From positions 40,709,889 to 40,773,888 of the forward strand of contig CM070559.1 of NCBI GenBank assembly GCA_036346405.1: a stretch of 64,000 nt of DNA, given 5' to 3'. Positions 45,806-57,932 of the stretch are shown here, in pieces (position 1 is the stretch's first letter; each line of letters begins with the position of its first letter). Below the pieces are notes generated by a model, which worked only from the letters and a program-made list of their open reading frames with translations, was not told the DNA's origin and did not search any database. Source of the DNA: Phyllostachys edulis. Its lineage: Eukaryota > Streptophyta > Magnoliopsida > Poales > Poaceae. The translations under genes and the position numbers were made by a program.

Positions 45806-46662
45806 GGAAAATCTTGTTTATGCCATCGAAAATATAATTCTGTTACCAGAAATTTGACCATTTCATTTATGCCACAGATTTTTTTTTGCTCCATATTACT
45901 ATTGTCACTACTGTCAATCAAGACCCCTTTGACCGTCATGGGACCTAACGACCTAATGGACGTGGTAAATTAACAAATTTGCCCTGGCTCGTTTATTTTG
46001 TTTTTGCCACCAGTGGTTGAGACCACATAATTTCTGAAGAGAAACTTGCCTGTGTTAGGCGATTTTTTTGCCCCTAGCTATATAATAGGAGGTTGTTGTT
46101 ATACTTCACCTCACTCTTCACTTCCCCTTCTCATTTATTCCAATCTAAGAGATGTCTTCGGCTTCCATCAAATTTCCGAGTGAGCAGACAACTAGAAGCA
46201 TTGGGGTAGCAGTTGGTGTGCTCTCGTTGCAGGGATCCGACGAATATGTTCACCTCGCATACGCCAACAAATGTGCCCAACACCTTATCAATCCATGGTT
46301 TCAACCACGATGGAGTCCGATTGAGGGTCAAACAACTCGATTTGTGGGTGGATATGGGGATTAGGTTCAAGGAGTATGAGATTGCAGAGAGAGAACAAGG
46401 GAAAATGAAGAGGGAAGAGAATCAGAGAACCTCTCTTAGATTGCTCGTCCACTGCCAGTAGGGGTATTTTGGTCTTTCTTTGCAATCCTGTTGCCGTCTA
46501 GCCGGTCAAACATGCAGAAGCTAACAGCCAAAGGGGCTTGATTGATGGTAGTAACAATAGCAACATAGAGCCAAAAAAACTAGTGGTATAAACGAAATCG
46601 TCAAATTTCCGATGACAACCGAATTTGCATATATTTCCAGTAGCACAAACAAAATTTTCACC
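45806..46662. mobile_element. Non-autonomous DNA transposon with ~140-150-bp inverted ends
   Basis: The left end (AAAATCTTGTTTATGCCA, then GAAATTTGACCATTTC, ATTACTATTGTCACTAC and ATCAAGACCCCTTTG) is mirrored on the right (AAAATTTTGTTTGTGCTAC, GAAATTTGACGATTTCG, TTGCTATTGTTACTACC, ATCAAGCCCCTTTGG). T-rich/A-rich tracts sit outside. Long inverted ends suggest a MULE-type element, but I could not fix a target duplication. The middle (46150-46460) has a short open frame starting MSSASIKFPSEQ without known similarity; it could be filler or a captured piece. Confidence 0.75.
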
Positions 46663-47329
46663 TTTTTTTTTCTTCTCCTGGAGAACGAATGAGAAGCTAC
46701 GAAACATCCGGTGATGGCTCATGGCCGTTTCATGATCAATAGTTTTTACCACTCGAAAATTTTTCTTGTTTTTTAGGCTTAATCGGTATATTATTATGAT
46801 TAATCAGAGTTTCCGGTTCCTAACAGTGACCAGTTTAACTGCCTGTTTGTCTCTAGTCTATGCCATCTGATAAACAATTATCAAAAGAGAAGTTGCATTT
46901 TCACTGCTAGTTTCCGTACCCGGCACCATACAAACACGCTCGGTATCCATAGCAACAATACACATCCAAAAACAACCAACCAACGATCACAATTCAAAGA
47001 AGTCCAGGACAACTGCCCTATCTATGAGCCATTGTTCCTACGGCACAATAAGATCGTATCCAAGCGAGAAACAAGAAAATAACAAGTCATTCAAACATAA
47101 TCTGATGATAAACACTTTTACCAACATCAGCATAAGAGTAGCGAATGAAAAAACATTGCAGAAGCATTCTAGCGTGATGAATGACGTGTTTTTTTAACCC
47201 CCGTAATATGCGAAGTTTGTGTGTCTAACAACATCAAATAAACTGAGACAGCAAAACAGGGATTACTGTGACAAGGCAAGGCTTGACTTCCTAAAAAACT
47301 GAAATCCAGCTCAGAGTCAAAGTGCTTCT
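46663..47329 (-). other. Intergenic DNA and 3' UTR of the Aha1 gene
   Basis: AT-rich with no recognisable gene. The last ~170 bp before 47329 should be the 3' UTR of the minus-strand Aha1 gene. Confidence 0.5.
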
Positions 47330-49722
47330 TTAGATCCCGAAACCGAACAATGAACGTATCCTCTGGAAGATGAGTTCTCTCCAGCCCCTCTCCGTGTTCT
47401 CCACCACAGTTGAGTTGCCGTACCTGGAGTAGCAGACAACCAGAGAGAAATTTTAGGTACAAGGGCCACGAATTAACAGTTTTATGGATTCAAAGTTTAA
47501 TGCACAGACAAAAATGACAAGACAAACAGGAGCATACTTGTCTTCCTCTGGCACATCGGTTTGTTTGAGCTTTATGACTGTAACTCCTGACTCGGGCTCA
47601 TCAAACACCAACCTGACCTGCATTTCAAGTTTCACACAGCACATTGAGGTGATGTTTTATAGAGGAATATGATTCAAAGATTATATAGATGGTGAATACA
47701 GAGAAATTGCAGACATGGGCTTCACATAAGCACATCTATATCTCTCAAATAAATCTCTACAGAACATTACTGGGAGCAGAAATTGAACAAAATGAAAATA
47801 TCAGCTAAGCGTACTAGGCAGCCAGGAAAGAGGCATGGGGCATGTTGACGTATTCTAGCATGGAAATGGCCATGCACATGACTTTCAGGCCTCCTACATT
47901 ATATCAAAAATAATAAGCCGAGAACTCAGTTGGTGTCAGGAGTTCATGGCAAAAACTCGTTACACAAGTGAAAACACTCTTCCAGATAGAACTCGTGTTC
48001 TGAAAATTGGTAATCTGTACTCATTAGGTCACCCACACACAGGCGATCAAGCTAACTAGCTGATAATGCGGCCTAACTGGATGATTATACGGTAACAGGG
48101 AGGGAAGAAGTTCTTTACATATGGGCCTAGCATTCGGCCTTGTAGATTTTTTTAGAACATTGGCTAGAAGCTTAGACTAAGATCAGTCCATGTTACCATA
48201 TGAAAATCTCTGGTATTAGCCTAGAACAACAATAGTACCAATTCACAATTACATGTTTCCACACATGTAACACACCACGCGGAAGTGTTGCATACTCACT
48301 ATAGGAATTTCAGCAACCTTGAAATTCGTGATGACATATTTCGTCAAATAAATTGCTCGGCTTGGGTGGCTGGAGGTAATAAAGAACATATTTCGTCAAA
48401 TAAATTGATCGGCTTGGGTGGCTGGAGGTAATAAAGAAGTGAGAACGGGAATAGACAAGCGTGAATTCCCAACTATGTTTGATTTGGGAATCCAAGTGGA
48501 AATGGGAAGAAAATTCCCACAAATTCGCAGCCAAAGAAAGGTGAGGATAGGACTCTGATTGGAAGCAAATTTGTGTGCTTATTTCCAGATGGAAACAAAC
48601 ATCCCCTTACCACTGTGCCTAACTTTATCCAAGCAAAAGGCATACCAAACATCCAAACTTGTCGGTTCTTAGTTAGATAAGCTTAAGCTTATTATGGTTT
48701 CTGTGTGGGGGACATTTGACATCCAAACTTTCCTATCTGACACGGCATACATGGAGTGATTAGAAATGCATCTGAGCGCAATACAAAAATAATCGCTTTG
48801 AGCTTAAGTAAATTAGACATCCATGACATCAGGATCTTACCGTAGAATGCAAGCCATCTGGCCAACTCCCAAACCGCCACTTCTGCACGATAAGCTTCCC
48901 TTCCTGCAGCTCCTCGTTGATGCCAGTGATGGATCCATCGAAGAGGCTAAACTGCCCACCTACCTCCCTGCTGATCCTCGCATTGCTCTGCGTGAACCCC
49001 TTCCATCTGTTCTCATCCATCAGGATCTCATATATGTCTTTCGCGCGGCAGTAGAACTTCTCCGTCATCTCAATCGTCTTGAATCCTTCCTTCTCTTTCC
49101 CCTTCGCCGCCGGAGCTGGCGCCTCCTCCTTCTTCGCTGCCGGAGCAGGGGCGGTAGCCGTGCCCCCCGCCGCTGCGGCCGCCTTGGTGGGAGTCTTCTT
49201 GGAATCTAGCTCGTCCTTGGCGGGGCCGCCATTGGCCATGGCGGCGACGTACTCCCGGATCTTTTCGAGGACCAGGGGTTTGCCTTGGGTGATGAAGGCG
49301 TCCTTGGCGCGGCGCGCGAGGGGGCCGTCTTCGCCGCGGACGGTGACGCGGAGGTCGGGGTCCTCGTCAGCGTTCTCGTCGGCGAGGTAGGGGACCTCGG
49401 TGGCGCCGGTGACCTTGGCGACGCCCGACTCCGTGGCGACCTCGGCATCCCAGGAGAGCGTAAGGGAGAGCTCGTACCCCGGGATGACCTTGCCCTTGCG
49501 GATATTGACATAGGCCTCGCCTTCGAGCTTGTCGAGGGTGGTGGTGCGGAGGGAGAGGCCGCCCTCGCCGGAGAGGACGGGGAGGCCGGCGAGGAGGGCG
49601 GAGAGCCGTGCGCGCGACCACTCGAGGCAGTCGCGCTCCGCCCAGTGCCAGTTGTGGACGTTCGTGCCGTCGGCGCGCTCCTCCACGATCCACCTCGCGT
49701 CGCCCTCGCCGTACTTCGCCAT
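47330..49722 (-). CDS. AHSA1: Activator of Hsp90 ATPase (Aha1-type co-chaperone)
   Basis: Cytosolic co-chaperone that binds Hsp90 and stimulates its ATPase. Three exons on the minus strand: 49722-48841, 47617-47538 and 47423-47330, with GT-AG introns and in-phase joins; 351 aa, normal for the family. The start (MAKYGEGDARWIVEERADGT) is followed by the N-domain signature NVHNWHWAERDC (about residues 21-32), the GEAYVNIRKGKVIPGYEL strand region, an Ala/Pro/Lys-rich linker (about residues 175-215), and a C-terminal START-like AHSA1 domain (EMTEKFYCRAKDIYEILMDE, NARISREVGGQFSLFDGSIT, IVQKWRFGSWPDG), then in exons 2-3 LVFDEPESGVTVIKLKQTDV and GWRELIFQRIRSLFGFGI. No lesions are seen. Not to be confused with the proton pump also called AHA1 in plants. 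Confidence 0.96.
48335..48438. repeat. 52-bp tandem duplication in Aha1 intron 1
   Basis: Two head-to-tail copies, 48335-48386 and 48387-48438 (CATATTTCGTCAAATAAATT, then GGCTTGGGTGGCTGGAGG), almost identical, so a recent duplication. Confidence 0.92.
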
Positions 49723-50414
49723 GGGGTCCGGGGGCGGGGAGGCTTAGGGTTTGGTCGGGCTCGGCTTTCCTTCTCCCCTTCGGATCTGCGTGTGGTGTGG
49801 GGGTGGAGACAGTAGATGCGGATAGAGGTGGCCCCGTGCCAGCCGGACCAAGCCAAAGCACGCTAATATTGGCTCGGCCGCGGCGTGGTTCAGTGCTCAG
49901 GTTGTGACCTCGGTCCTGTTGGGTATGGCACGGTACAGCCCGTTAGATCTATTTATTTTTTAATTTTTATATGATTTATTTGTAGTTTTAAATTGTATAT
50001 ATTTTATTTTATAATTATATATAAATTCATTTTGTATTTTTTAAAATTTTGTATACTTTCTGGATCTTTTTACATTTTCTTCACATTTTCATGTCAAATG
50101 GGCCGACACTGGCCCGATAGGCTAACCAATAAGGTTATCGTGTTGTGCTTGGTCGATGCCTCAGCTCATAGGCCTGGCAAGTGGCAACAAGTGCGATTTG
50201 TTTTTGGTTGATTTTTGTTGTCTATGCCTGGCCTATAAGGACGTGTTTGTTTTCCTGTATATCTTCTGATCTGGCCCGCTTCACTAGACTTCGCCTAGCG
50301 AAGGCAAGACTTTTTTAAATAATATTATTTTAATTAAAACTTTCAAAATTAAATAGTAATTTTTTTTTACAAAAATAGACTCTTGCCGCCAAATAAAATG
50401 ACAACAAGAGCCTG
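49723..50414. promoter_or_regulatory. 5' flank of the Aha1 gene with repeat debris
   Basis: The first ~100 bp should contain the 5' UTR. From about 49835 to 50230 it looks like an old repeat: GCACGG, GGCCCG and TGGCAC words separated by a very AT-rich core (49945-50080). A further AT-rich stretch with TTTTACAAAAATAGACTC lies at 50310-50400. No TATA box is clear. Confidence 0.4.
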
Positions 50415-52997
50415 TGTAACACCCCAGCTCAACTCTGAGCTTAGAATGCTACTAACCTAACTCAACAATTCAAGTTTATTCTATCCACTATCAATTAACA
50501 ACAAGCTTTTCAACAACTACTAAGCTAGCATTAAACAAAACTATTTTGAATAACAAGACTCTAGACATAAACCTTATTCTAAACATCAATTAGCGGAACC
50601 ATAAGAATATATGAGGTTTATCCAAGATTCTGTTTGGAAGAAAGACTAAGCAAGTCACTTCAAATCAACTAGCATGAAAGAGTAAATAAATCAAGATCTA
50701 AAATGTTTACACATAACAATAACGTCCACCAGACATACTTGACTACACCAAATACAAAACTCAATCATCATGAAGGATGAACACAGTCTGAGAATAAAAG
50801 TAATAGCGGGAACATGTGAATTTAGCTAAACGAGCTATTTTATTTGCTATGGGTGTTCATGAGTGAAGTGCACCAAAACTACCTCTTCCCATCTATGTTG
50901 CTGCCTTGAGAAGTACCTAAAAGAAAACATTAACAACAAGCGTGAATCCACGACTCAGCAAAGTACAACAATGCAAAAGACAAAGCATCATGAACAGATA
51001 ATGAAGATAACAAATCCTCATAAAAACATCAGCAAGGAATCGATAACTGGATCTCTTATACTTTCATGCAATGCATATGACAAGAATGCAGCTTTCTTCC
51101 TTCTTTGCAATTACCGGTAATGCGAAGTAGTGCATCCGTCGATGCATACTAAAGCCTGTGACTTCAGGCACAGGCAAGGTAGTTAGGATCGCGATCCTAC
51201 TCTTAGAGTCTTACGATTCTACGAACCCACGACAGCTTGTCGATCCAAATCGCACTGTATAGTATAGATGTTAAATATGTGTATTTTTACAATTCCGTAG
51301 AATCGCCGATTCTACGATTCAATACTACGATTTCGATCCTACCGAAGGCAAATCGATCCAACTTAGGATCTCGACTCTGACTACCTTGGGCACAGGGACC
51401 TCAAGCCCACACTCCACGAGTGTGGGGACCTCATGCCCGTCCAATACATGATGGGGATCTCATGCCCGTCCAACGCATGACGGGGAGCTCAAAAGAATCA
51501 ATTCTTGGTTACCACGTAGTCCAAGATTCAAGAATGAATGTCATGATGCAAATGAACTTAATATTCTCAACCCATCATGAGAGAATAACATTCAGTGACC
51601 AAATCATAGATAAAATTCCATACAATTAAACCATGGCAATAATCATGAATTTAGCACCACAAATTACTCTACACTGCTTGCACTTGCCTCAACCGTGAGA
51701 CAGATGATGACGAAAGGAAGACTCTATCCCCCGTTCTCACCACCACCTGGCATTCGTAAAGCATACTAACACTAAAACTAAACGAACTCATTCTCTCTTA
51801 TTCGCAACCCGAAAAAATACCAATACATTGGCAAGGCCCAATCTGTCCAAAACAGACAACCACCAAAGGAAAACCATAACTTTTGATTAAAAGCTCCAAA
51901 AATTATGAACGCAAGTTCTTTGGAATCTACACACACATACCCACAAATTATCAGGTGACCGGAAGTTCAGATTATTTCATCTAATCCCTTGTTTTTATCT
52001 CCGAAGACAGTTTTGTCATCTTTGGTACTATTGAATTAGTAATTACATATCTTTTAATTGGTACAACCAAACACAATGATCTAAGTCATTCTGGAATCTA
52101 CAAAGAACTAATGTCCATAATAAATTTATTCCAATTTTCCCATTGTGCAACAAAAGTTGCTAACAGAACAAACTTTCCCGACTATCCCCAACAGAAGGAT
52201 AGTACAACAATGAACAATTCAAAATTCAATAACTTTCGTTCTACTTGTCTAAAAAATATGAACTTAGACTCTCTGGAATCATTATTAAGTTATCTATCTA
52301 AGTCATGGAGACCAAAAGTCTACATTTGTCCATTTCCAAACCTTAATATGCAAAACCATGTTCACTGCCTGAATCCCAGGGACTGAACAGGCACTCGGAT
52401 TGCAAAAATCGTAACTAAATATCTATCCATCCAAAAATTGTGATCCAAGACATTCCAGAAATCTATCGCAATTACCCACATAACTCTAGAAGACCCTAAT
52501 CCCTTATTTCACTTGGAACTAATTCAAACTTACGGATCATCAGAACTGCATAAATACCGATCTATAATAGTAGGGTACTAATCTGACTTTCGGCGACAAA
52601 TCACATACAAAAGAATTGCAATAATTAATGGGGAATATGAATTTACTTATGAATTCTCCACTGGACCTCACTGAAGTCCTCGCGAAGATCCCCCTTCTTA
52701 TACCTCTTCCTCTTCTTCTTCCTTCCTCTCCTTCCTTTCTCCTCCTCTTAGCAGAAAGCGGCGGGGAAGGGGGCTCTGATACTGCGTGCTCTGATCTTGT
52801 GGCAGATCTTGTAGTAAGGGTGCTAGGGTTTTGGGGAAGGGGCACCCCATCTTGACTCCACTAAATGGTCGGCCTACTTGACTAGGACGCCTTGGGCCGA
52901 ATGCTCAAGGTCCAATCCTCCCACAAATCCTGAATTTTCTTTTAATTTCCCTCTCTAAATAATATTGTACTCACTAATGAATGATCAAGATATTATA
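50415..52997 (-). repeat. LTR of a minus-strand Gypsy element
   Basis: The left end TGTAACACCCCAGCTC is, on the minus strand, the 3' end GAGCTGGGGTGTTACA typical of large plant Gypsy LTRs (Tekay/Del-like). The right end lies next to a polypurine tract on the minus strand (AAGAGGGGTAGAA), preceded by GAATTCGAGGTCGAATTC, the usual end of the pol region. The terminal TG has changed to TA. Length about 2583 bp including a 214-bp MITE. Repeated CTCATGCCCGTCCAA units lie at about 51430-51490. The left limit is clear; the right one is inferred from the polypurine tract. Confidence 0.7.
51175..51388. mobile_element. hAT-type MITE (214 bp)
   Basis: Flanked by a perfect 8-bp duplication GGCACAGG (51167-51174 and 51389-51396). 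Inverted ends read CAAGGTAGTTAGGATCGCGA and CAAGGTAGTCAGAGTCGAGA. An 8-bp duplication and CA-starting short inverted ends fit the hAT superfamily. Rich in GATCCTA/GATTCTACG words. No coding capacity. Confidence 0.9.
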
Positions 52998-55955
52998 TTC
53001 TACCCCTCTTAACAGAATTCGACCTCGAATTCTAATCGTCGTTTTAACAAAGGAAAAATTGCCTCTAAAACGAAACAATAATTAACACGTACCAGTCATG
53101 AACAAATCCGGATATTGCACGTGCATTCAAGACTCTAGCTTCCAAGTCGCATTCCTCTCAGACCTATGGAACCACATCACAATTGATGGATACCAACGGC
53201 TTACAGCTCAACACTCGTCTTGACCTTTACAGGTCCTCTCAACACACAGGACTCAAAGGTAAGGTCATACTCGTTGGCCAACGGCTTTAACAAAATCCCA
53301 AGCTTCGGATTGCTCAGGTACTCACTCAGCACCAGAACATACCCCACGTATGGACCCAAGACGGTCATAGCGATACGCCAACTTCCTAATCCCTGCAACT
53401 GTCGAAAACAAACCAATGTACCTTGGGCTAACTTCCCCTTTGGTACTAAAACACACAACATGCACAACACACACAGAACTTTTATCCCATTTCTCAATCG
53501 ATTTCTTCATCTTAACAAGGAGCGCCTCCTTTAACCAGGAACACACAACAGAACTCGTTTTAAACAACTCTTTTATAACCAGAACCCAATTGAAAATAAC
53601 GGATTCTCATCGCAACCACAAAATGGCAACTTTACACCAAAAAAGGGTCAAATTCAAAAGCAACAATTCATCATGAAATCCCTTCCACTTTCCAAGTAGG
53701 CATTTTACAAATAAACACCACAGAAGCCAAAAGAGAAACCACTCAAATACCCAAATCAAATACTTCCTTTATTCTTTCTGAACTATAAGGACCATACATG
53801 CCATCATAAAGCCAAGCTGAATTTGCAAAAGACATCCGTCAAAAACACATAGCTCAAACGAGAATCAAGAAAACGTTTCACTACTCGAGAAAACATCCCT
53901 TTTCTCAATTTCTCTTTTAGGAATAAAATTTCTCTCAAACTTTGGAATTCCAATTCATCGCATACCACACAAGCTCATATCTCTTAAATTGGCATCCTCA
54001 AAATTATGCCCAAACCAAAATACATCATCCACACCTTTGTAGAGAGGCTCTATTGACCCCACCGAAACACTCTAGACAACTCTTTCTACCGACGAAATTA
54101 ATTTTATAGATGACACCCAATGCATCTCAAAATAGATCTCACACAATCACATCACCTCAAACTTTTAAGAATAAACAACTCGGAATTCTCAGCACACACA
54201 CTCATGTACTACCTCAAAAGGGTTCTATCGATGATCATCCCACTGTTCGAAATCCACCCTTATTCTATTTCCTCTACACAATCATTGGGCGACCAAAGAT
54301 CCAGCATAGAAAATGCAAAGCCCAAATTTAACCTCCAAGACCCATACAACAAACTTCTTATATAACAGATAGGGAAATCCTCGGATTAAATCCCTAAAAT
54401 TCTCACAATTCCAACATACTCACTCATTAACATCATCATGGAAACATTTTCTTGACTAAATTACCTTTACAAAGATTATAACTCTCAGAGAGTTACTCAA
54501 TAAGGCCAGGTCATTCTTGACATTAACTCAACATTTCTCACTATCCCATTAATTTTCATAACGATTAGATTGCTTTGTAATCTCACTGTCAGTAAACCAC
54601 ATCATAACGAATCACTTACACAACCTCGCAATACTACCCAATTGCGATATTCTATAAAATTGATCAAGATTTTCATACTTTCGATAATCCCAACATTTCA
54701 ACATGAACTAGGGTTCTAGGATTACACTTTACCATAGGTTCTACTAGTCGTAACACTAATCAGTTTTACTTCAACGACAATCATTCCATTTGAATCAAAT
54801 TTTCTCCAAGAGTTACAGGTCAAAACCAATTCACCTTCTACTTCTCTTCCAATAGCTTGGTACCCAAAATCTCACCACTACATTTACTTGACCACCATCA
54901 AACAGTTGCCAGTTTACGCTTTATAATACTTTCCAACACAAATTTGTTGATTCTTTCTCAAAAGAAAGAGGTGAACAAGGACAAATTTCGGCACACAGAA
55001 AAATGTTACTCCTCACAGTGAGCACGAGACCAAAAGAAATAATCCAATAGCGATGCTCTTAGAAAACAAAAGATAAGATCATAGTTGAGGGCACATGCCC
55101 CTCAAAAAGAGAATATCAAATATCAACCAATAAGAATAAGGCATTGCTATTGAAACTCGAGAACTCTTATATGGAAAAAGCAGAAAGTTTAGACACGTTT
55201 CAATTAAACCGCAAGTTACAAAACTTAACTCCAATCCTCAAATACTTCTGCTACACTCTTTCCTTCAACACATAAAACAATTCTTTGACTACAACAACAC
55301 TTTACCAGCTCGAACAAGACAAGTTCTTAAGACCAAACAACATGAACCACTTAAGAACCAATAAAATCTTTCAACACGTCATTTTGCTCGAAACAGTTTC
55401 AACTACGACATAAATCATGAGGTCCAAATGATCACAACCGCAAAACTTGAAATATTTTCATTTACGAGATATCATAAAAGGCAATCAAATTATTCCCCTC
55501 TTAAAGGAATCACCATCACTCACAACCATATATTGTTAACCTTTCTAACATCATATAATGCACTCCTAGCAAGAACCAACATACCTTACTATCCCATCAT
55601 CAACCTTTCCAAGAGAAACACAATAACTTATTTCATATTTTTTCTATAAGGTTGCAATACTCAACTTAGTCAAGAGAATATCTAATGCGCAACCACACTA
55701 TCGAAGTAAACCACATTTTAACAAGGGCATGCTGCCCAGGTCATCCTCGCAAAACACACATATATAGATCACCCTTAAATTCCAATCATTAACCTACTAG
55801 CAATGCTCAACATCAATTTAGTGCACACCAATTCCAATCTAGCGGTTATCATAGACATTTGATGATTATTCAATCATGCAAGAATTTATGGTCATTTCTC
55901 TATTTGCATTTCCACTAGCAAATGTAAGATCATCAAGCAGCCCATTAAAGGAAAT
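52998..55955 (-). other. Non-coding interior of the minus-strand Gypsy element
   Basis: About 3 kb with no protein domain on either strand. The plus strand is strikingly rich in A and C and poor in G. Its left border is the polypurine tract of the adjacent Gypsy LTR, so it is most likely the long non-coding region between pol and 3' LTR known in some large plant Gypsy elements. It is cut at 55956 by the SIRE-like Copia element. Confidence 0.55.
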
Positions 55956-57917
55956 TGTAGGATCGTAATGGCAATCAGAGGGGGGGGTTGAATGATTGCA
56001 GCCAATTGACCTCCAAATCCAAACTCCTGCTTGTGTGCAAGAACTCCAGGAATCTCTTGGATAACTCTTGAAGAACCTCACAGCAAAGACCACCTCAGGC
56101 GCACAACAAGAACACCAAATCAAGAGACAAAGTTGAACGAATCTGAACTTTATTTACCAAACTTGATTTGTGTCTACAAAGTGCTCATCAAGCACCCCTC
56201 ACAGCCCCAAATCGAAGGACCTCTAAACCACAGCAACACAGCAAGAAAGCTACGGTCAAAAACCCTATTTTGAGCCCACAAGCTCTCCAACGAACTCTCC
56301 TCTATTTATCTCCTTGAGTCAGACCGTATCCAACACGAATACGAGTACCGACTTTATCTTTAAGAAAAACAAGGAACCTGAAATCCTTCCTAACACAGGT
56401 TTTAGCAAATCTCAAAAACTTTCCAAAACCAATCTTTCCATATCTCCTTTTTCGTGTTGTAAGCTTCTAGAACGCCCTCCTGGAACTTCTCCATGAATTC
56501 AGCTACCCTTTGATCTCCATGTGCTCCAGCGCAATCCCAACCATCTCGTAACATCCACGACCTCCTAAACCTCAGATCTCCCCATCCTAGTCCAAGTCTT
56601 CTTCGTCACGACCATAGTTGTCTCCACGCTCAACCTACACATGCAAAGATCAAAGAAACACAAAACCATGGCACAAGTTCTCCAACTTGACCATCCATTA
56701 GCTCACTCACATCCATAAACACTATCATGCAACATGCAACAAGATAAAGCTCATGAATTTAACTTATCCTCAGTCAAATCCCCAAAACGACAATTTTTCA
56801 GAGCATAATCGGAACTACCGCCATATTATCCCCGGTACTATACACACGCGGTCGTACCGCTCGAAACACTGCGGAACTACCGCTCTTCGTGAAATCTCAA
56901 AGTCTTCCAAAAACACACTTTCTGGAAATTCCATACCTTTATCAAACGGTCATACCGACTAGCGGTATTACCGACGTTCAAAGCACGGTCATACCGTTCT
57001 GCGGTCATACCGCGCCAAGACTACAATTCTACCGATTTTCACTTAACAGTGCTTGTTAGAAACTCTCTCTTTGTCAAAAACCTATCACGGTACTACCGTC
57101 GTTGAAATAACGGTACTACCGTAAAAGCCAGTACTACCGCAAACCATGATGTGGTCATACCCCTCAGCAAGAAAACCAATGTCCAAAAAGCAAGTGTTCT
57201 AGTTTTTCCATACCGCCAAAAACACAACGGTATTACTGATGTGCGGTACTACCACAAATTACCAAATGGTACTACCGCACCACTAAGATGCGCAAAGAAC
57301 TCAGAACCAAGCCCTGAGACACGTGGACACTCCAGATGATTTGGGCCGATCGGATCACGCTTCAAAACCGTCGGATTTAGGAGCACTGTAGAAAGTCCGA
57401 ACGTTCCCTTTAATTTCATCCGTCAGATTTCAATCCAAAAGCTCACAATCCTTGAAGAGTTCGGACAGTCCGAACGTTCCTCTCAATATGAGCCGTTAGA
57501 TCAGGATCTAATGTTCAAGAAAAACACGCGTTCGGAACCTTGACGAACAAGATTACTACTATTGCACAGCGGTCATATCTGCATCTCCGGTAGTACCGCA
57601 CATTACAAGCCGGTACTACTGCTCTCAAGAAAACCAGAAACTCCAAAAACAAGCCTTCTGGAAATATTGAACCGCCAACAAAAATGTGGTTGAACCGTCC
57701 TGCGGTAATACCGCGCAAGCAACGCCGGTACTACCGTTAAAACTAACAAAAGCTGATTTTCGACAAAATTCAACAATGCTCAAAAGCAAGTCAGCATCTA
57801 AAATCCAAAGCATGTTCCAGTGACAATGTATTCACCTTAAAACACCAAGACTAAGTCTTACTTATTGTCAATGTGTTCATCATCAAATATCATGACCAAA
57901 AACCTCTTGGTCTTACA
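55956..57917 (-). repeat. 3' LTR of the SIRE-like Copia element
   Basis: Minus strand starts TGTAAGACCAAGAGG (57917) and ends CGATCCTACA (55956). It has a run of Cs followed by CTCTGATTGCC near its 3' end. A TATA-like GATAAATAG is near 56305 on the minus strand. Repeated GAACGTTCGGACT-type words lie at about 57400-57480. Confidence 0.9.
56817..57735. repeat. Array of CGGT-N3-ACCG inverted half-sites in SIRE-like LTR
   Basis: Exact 11-mers include CGGTCGTACCG (56849), CGGTCATACCG (56947 and 56986), CGGTATTACCG (56963), and several CGGTACTACCG and CGGTAATACCG further right. Many degenerate copies (TGGTACTACCG, CGGTACTACTG) lie between. Same motif form as in the solo LTR at 22.4-24.7 kb. Confidence 0.88.
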
Positions 57918-57932
57918 ATCTCCCCCTTGATG
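57918..57932 (-). other. Polypurine tract of the SIRE-like element
   Basis: Minus strand ATCAAGGGGGAGAT directly before the LTR start TGTAAGACC. Confidence 0.88.

Noticed and set aside
49206..49907. Long frames on both strands overlapping the Aha1 first exon (up to 216 codons)
   Set aside because: GC-rich grass exons are open in several frames; only the 49722-48841 frame shows Aha1 domains and continues correctly over the introns.
53201..53567. 98- and 81-codon minus-strand frames considered as Gypsy pol remnants
   Set aside because: No protease, RT, RNase H, integrase or chromodomain block can be read in any frame here.
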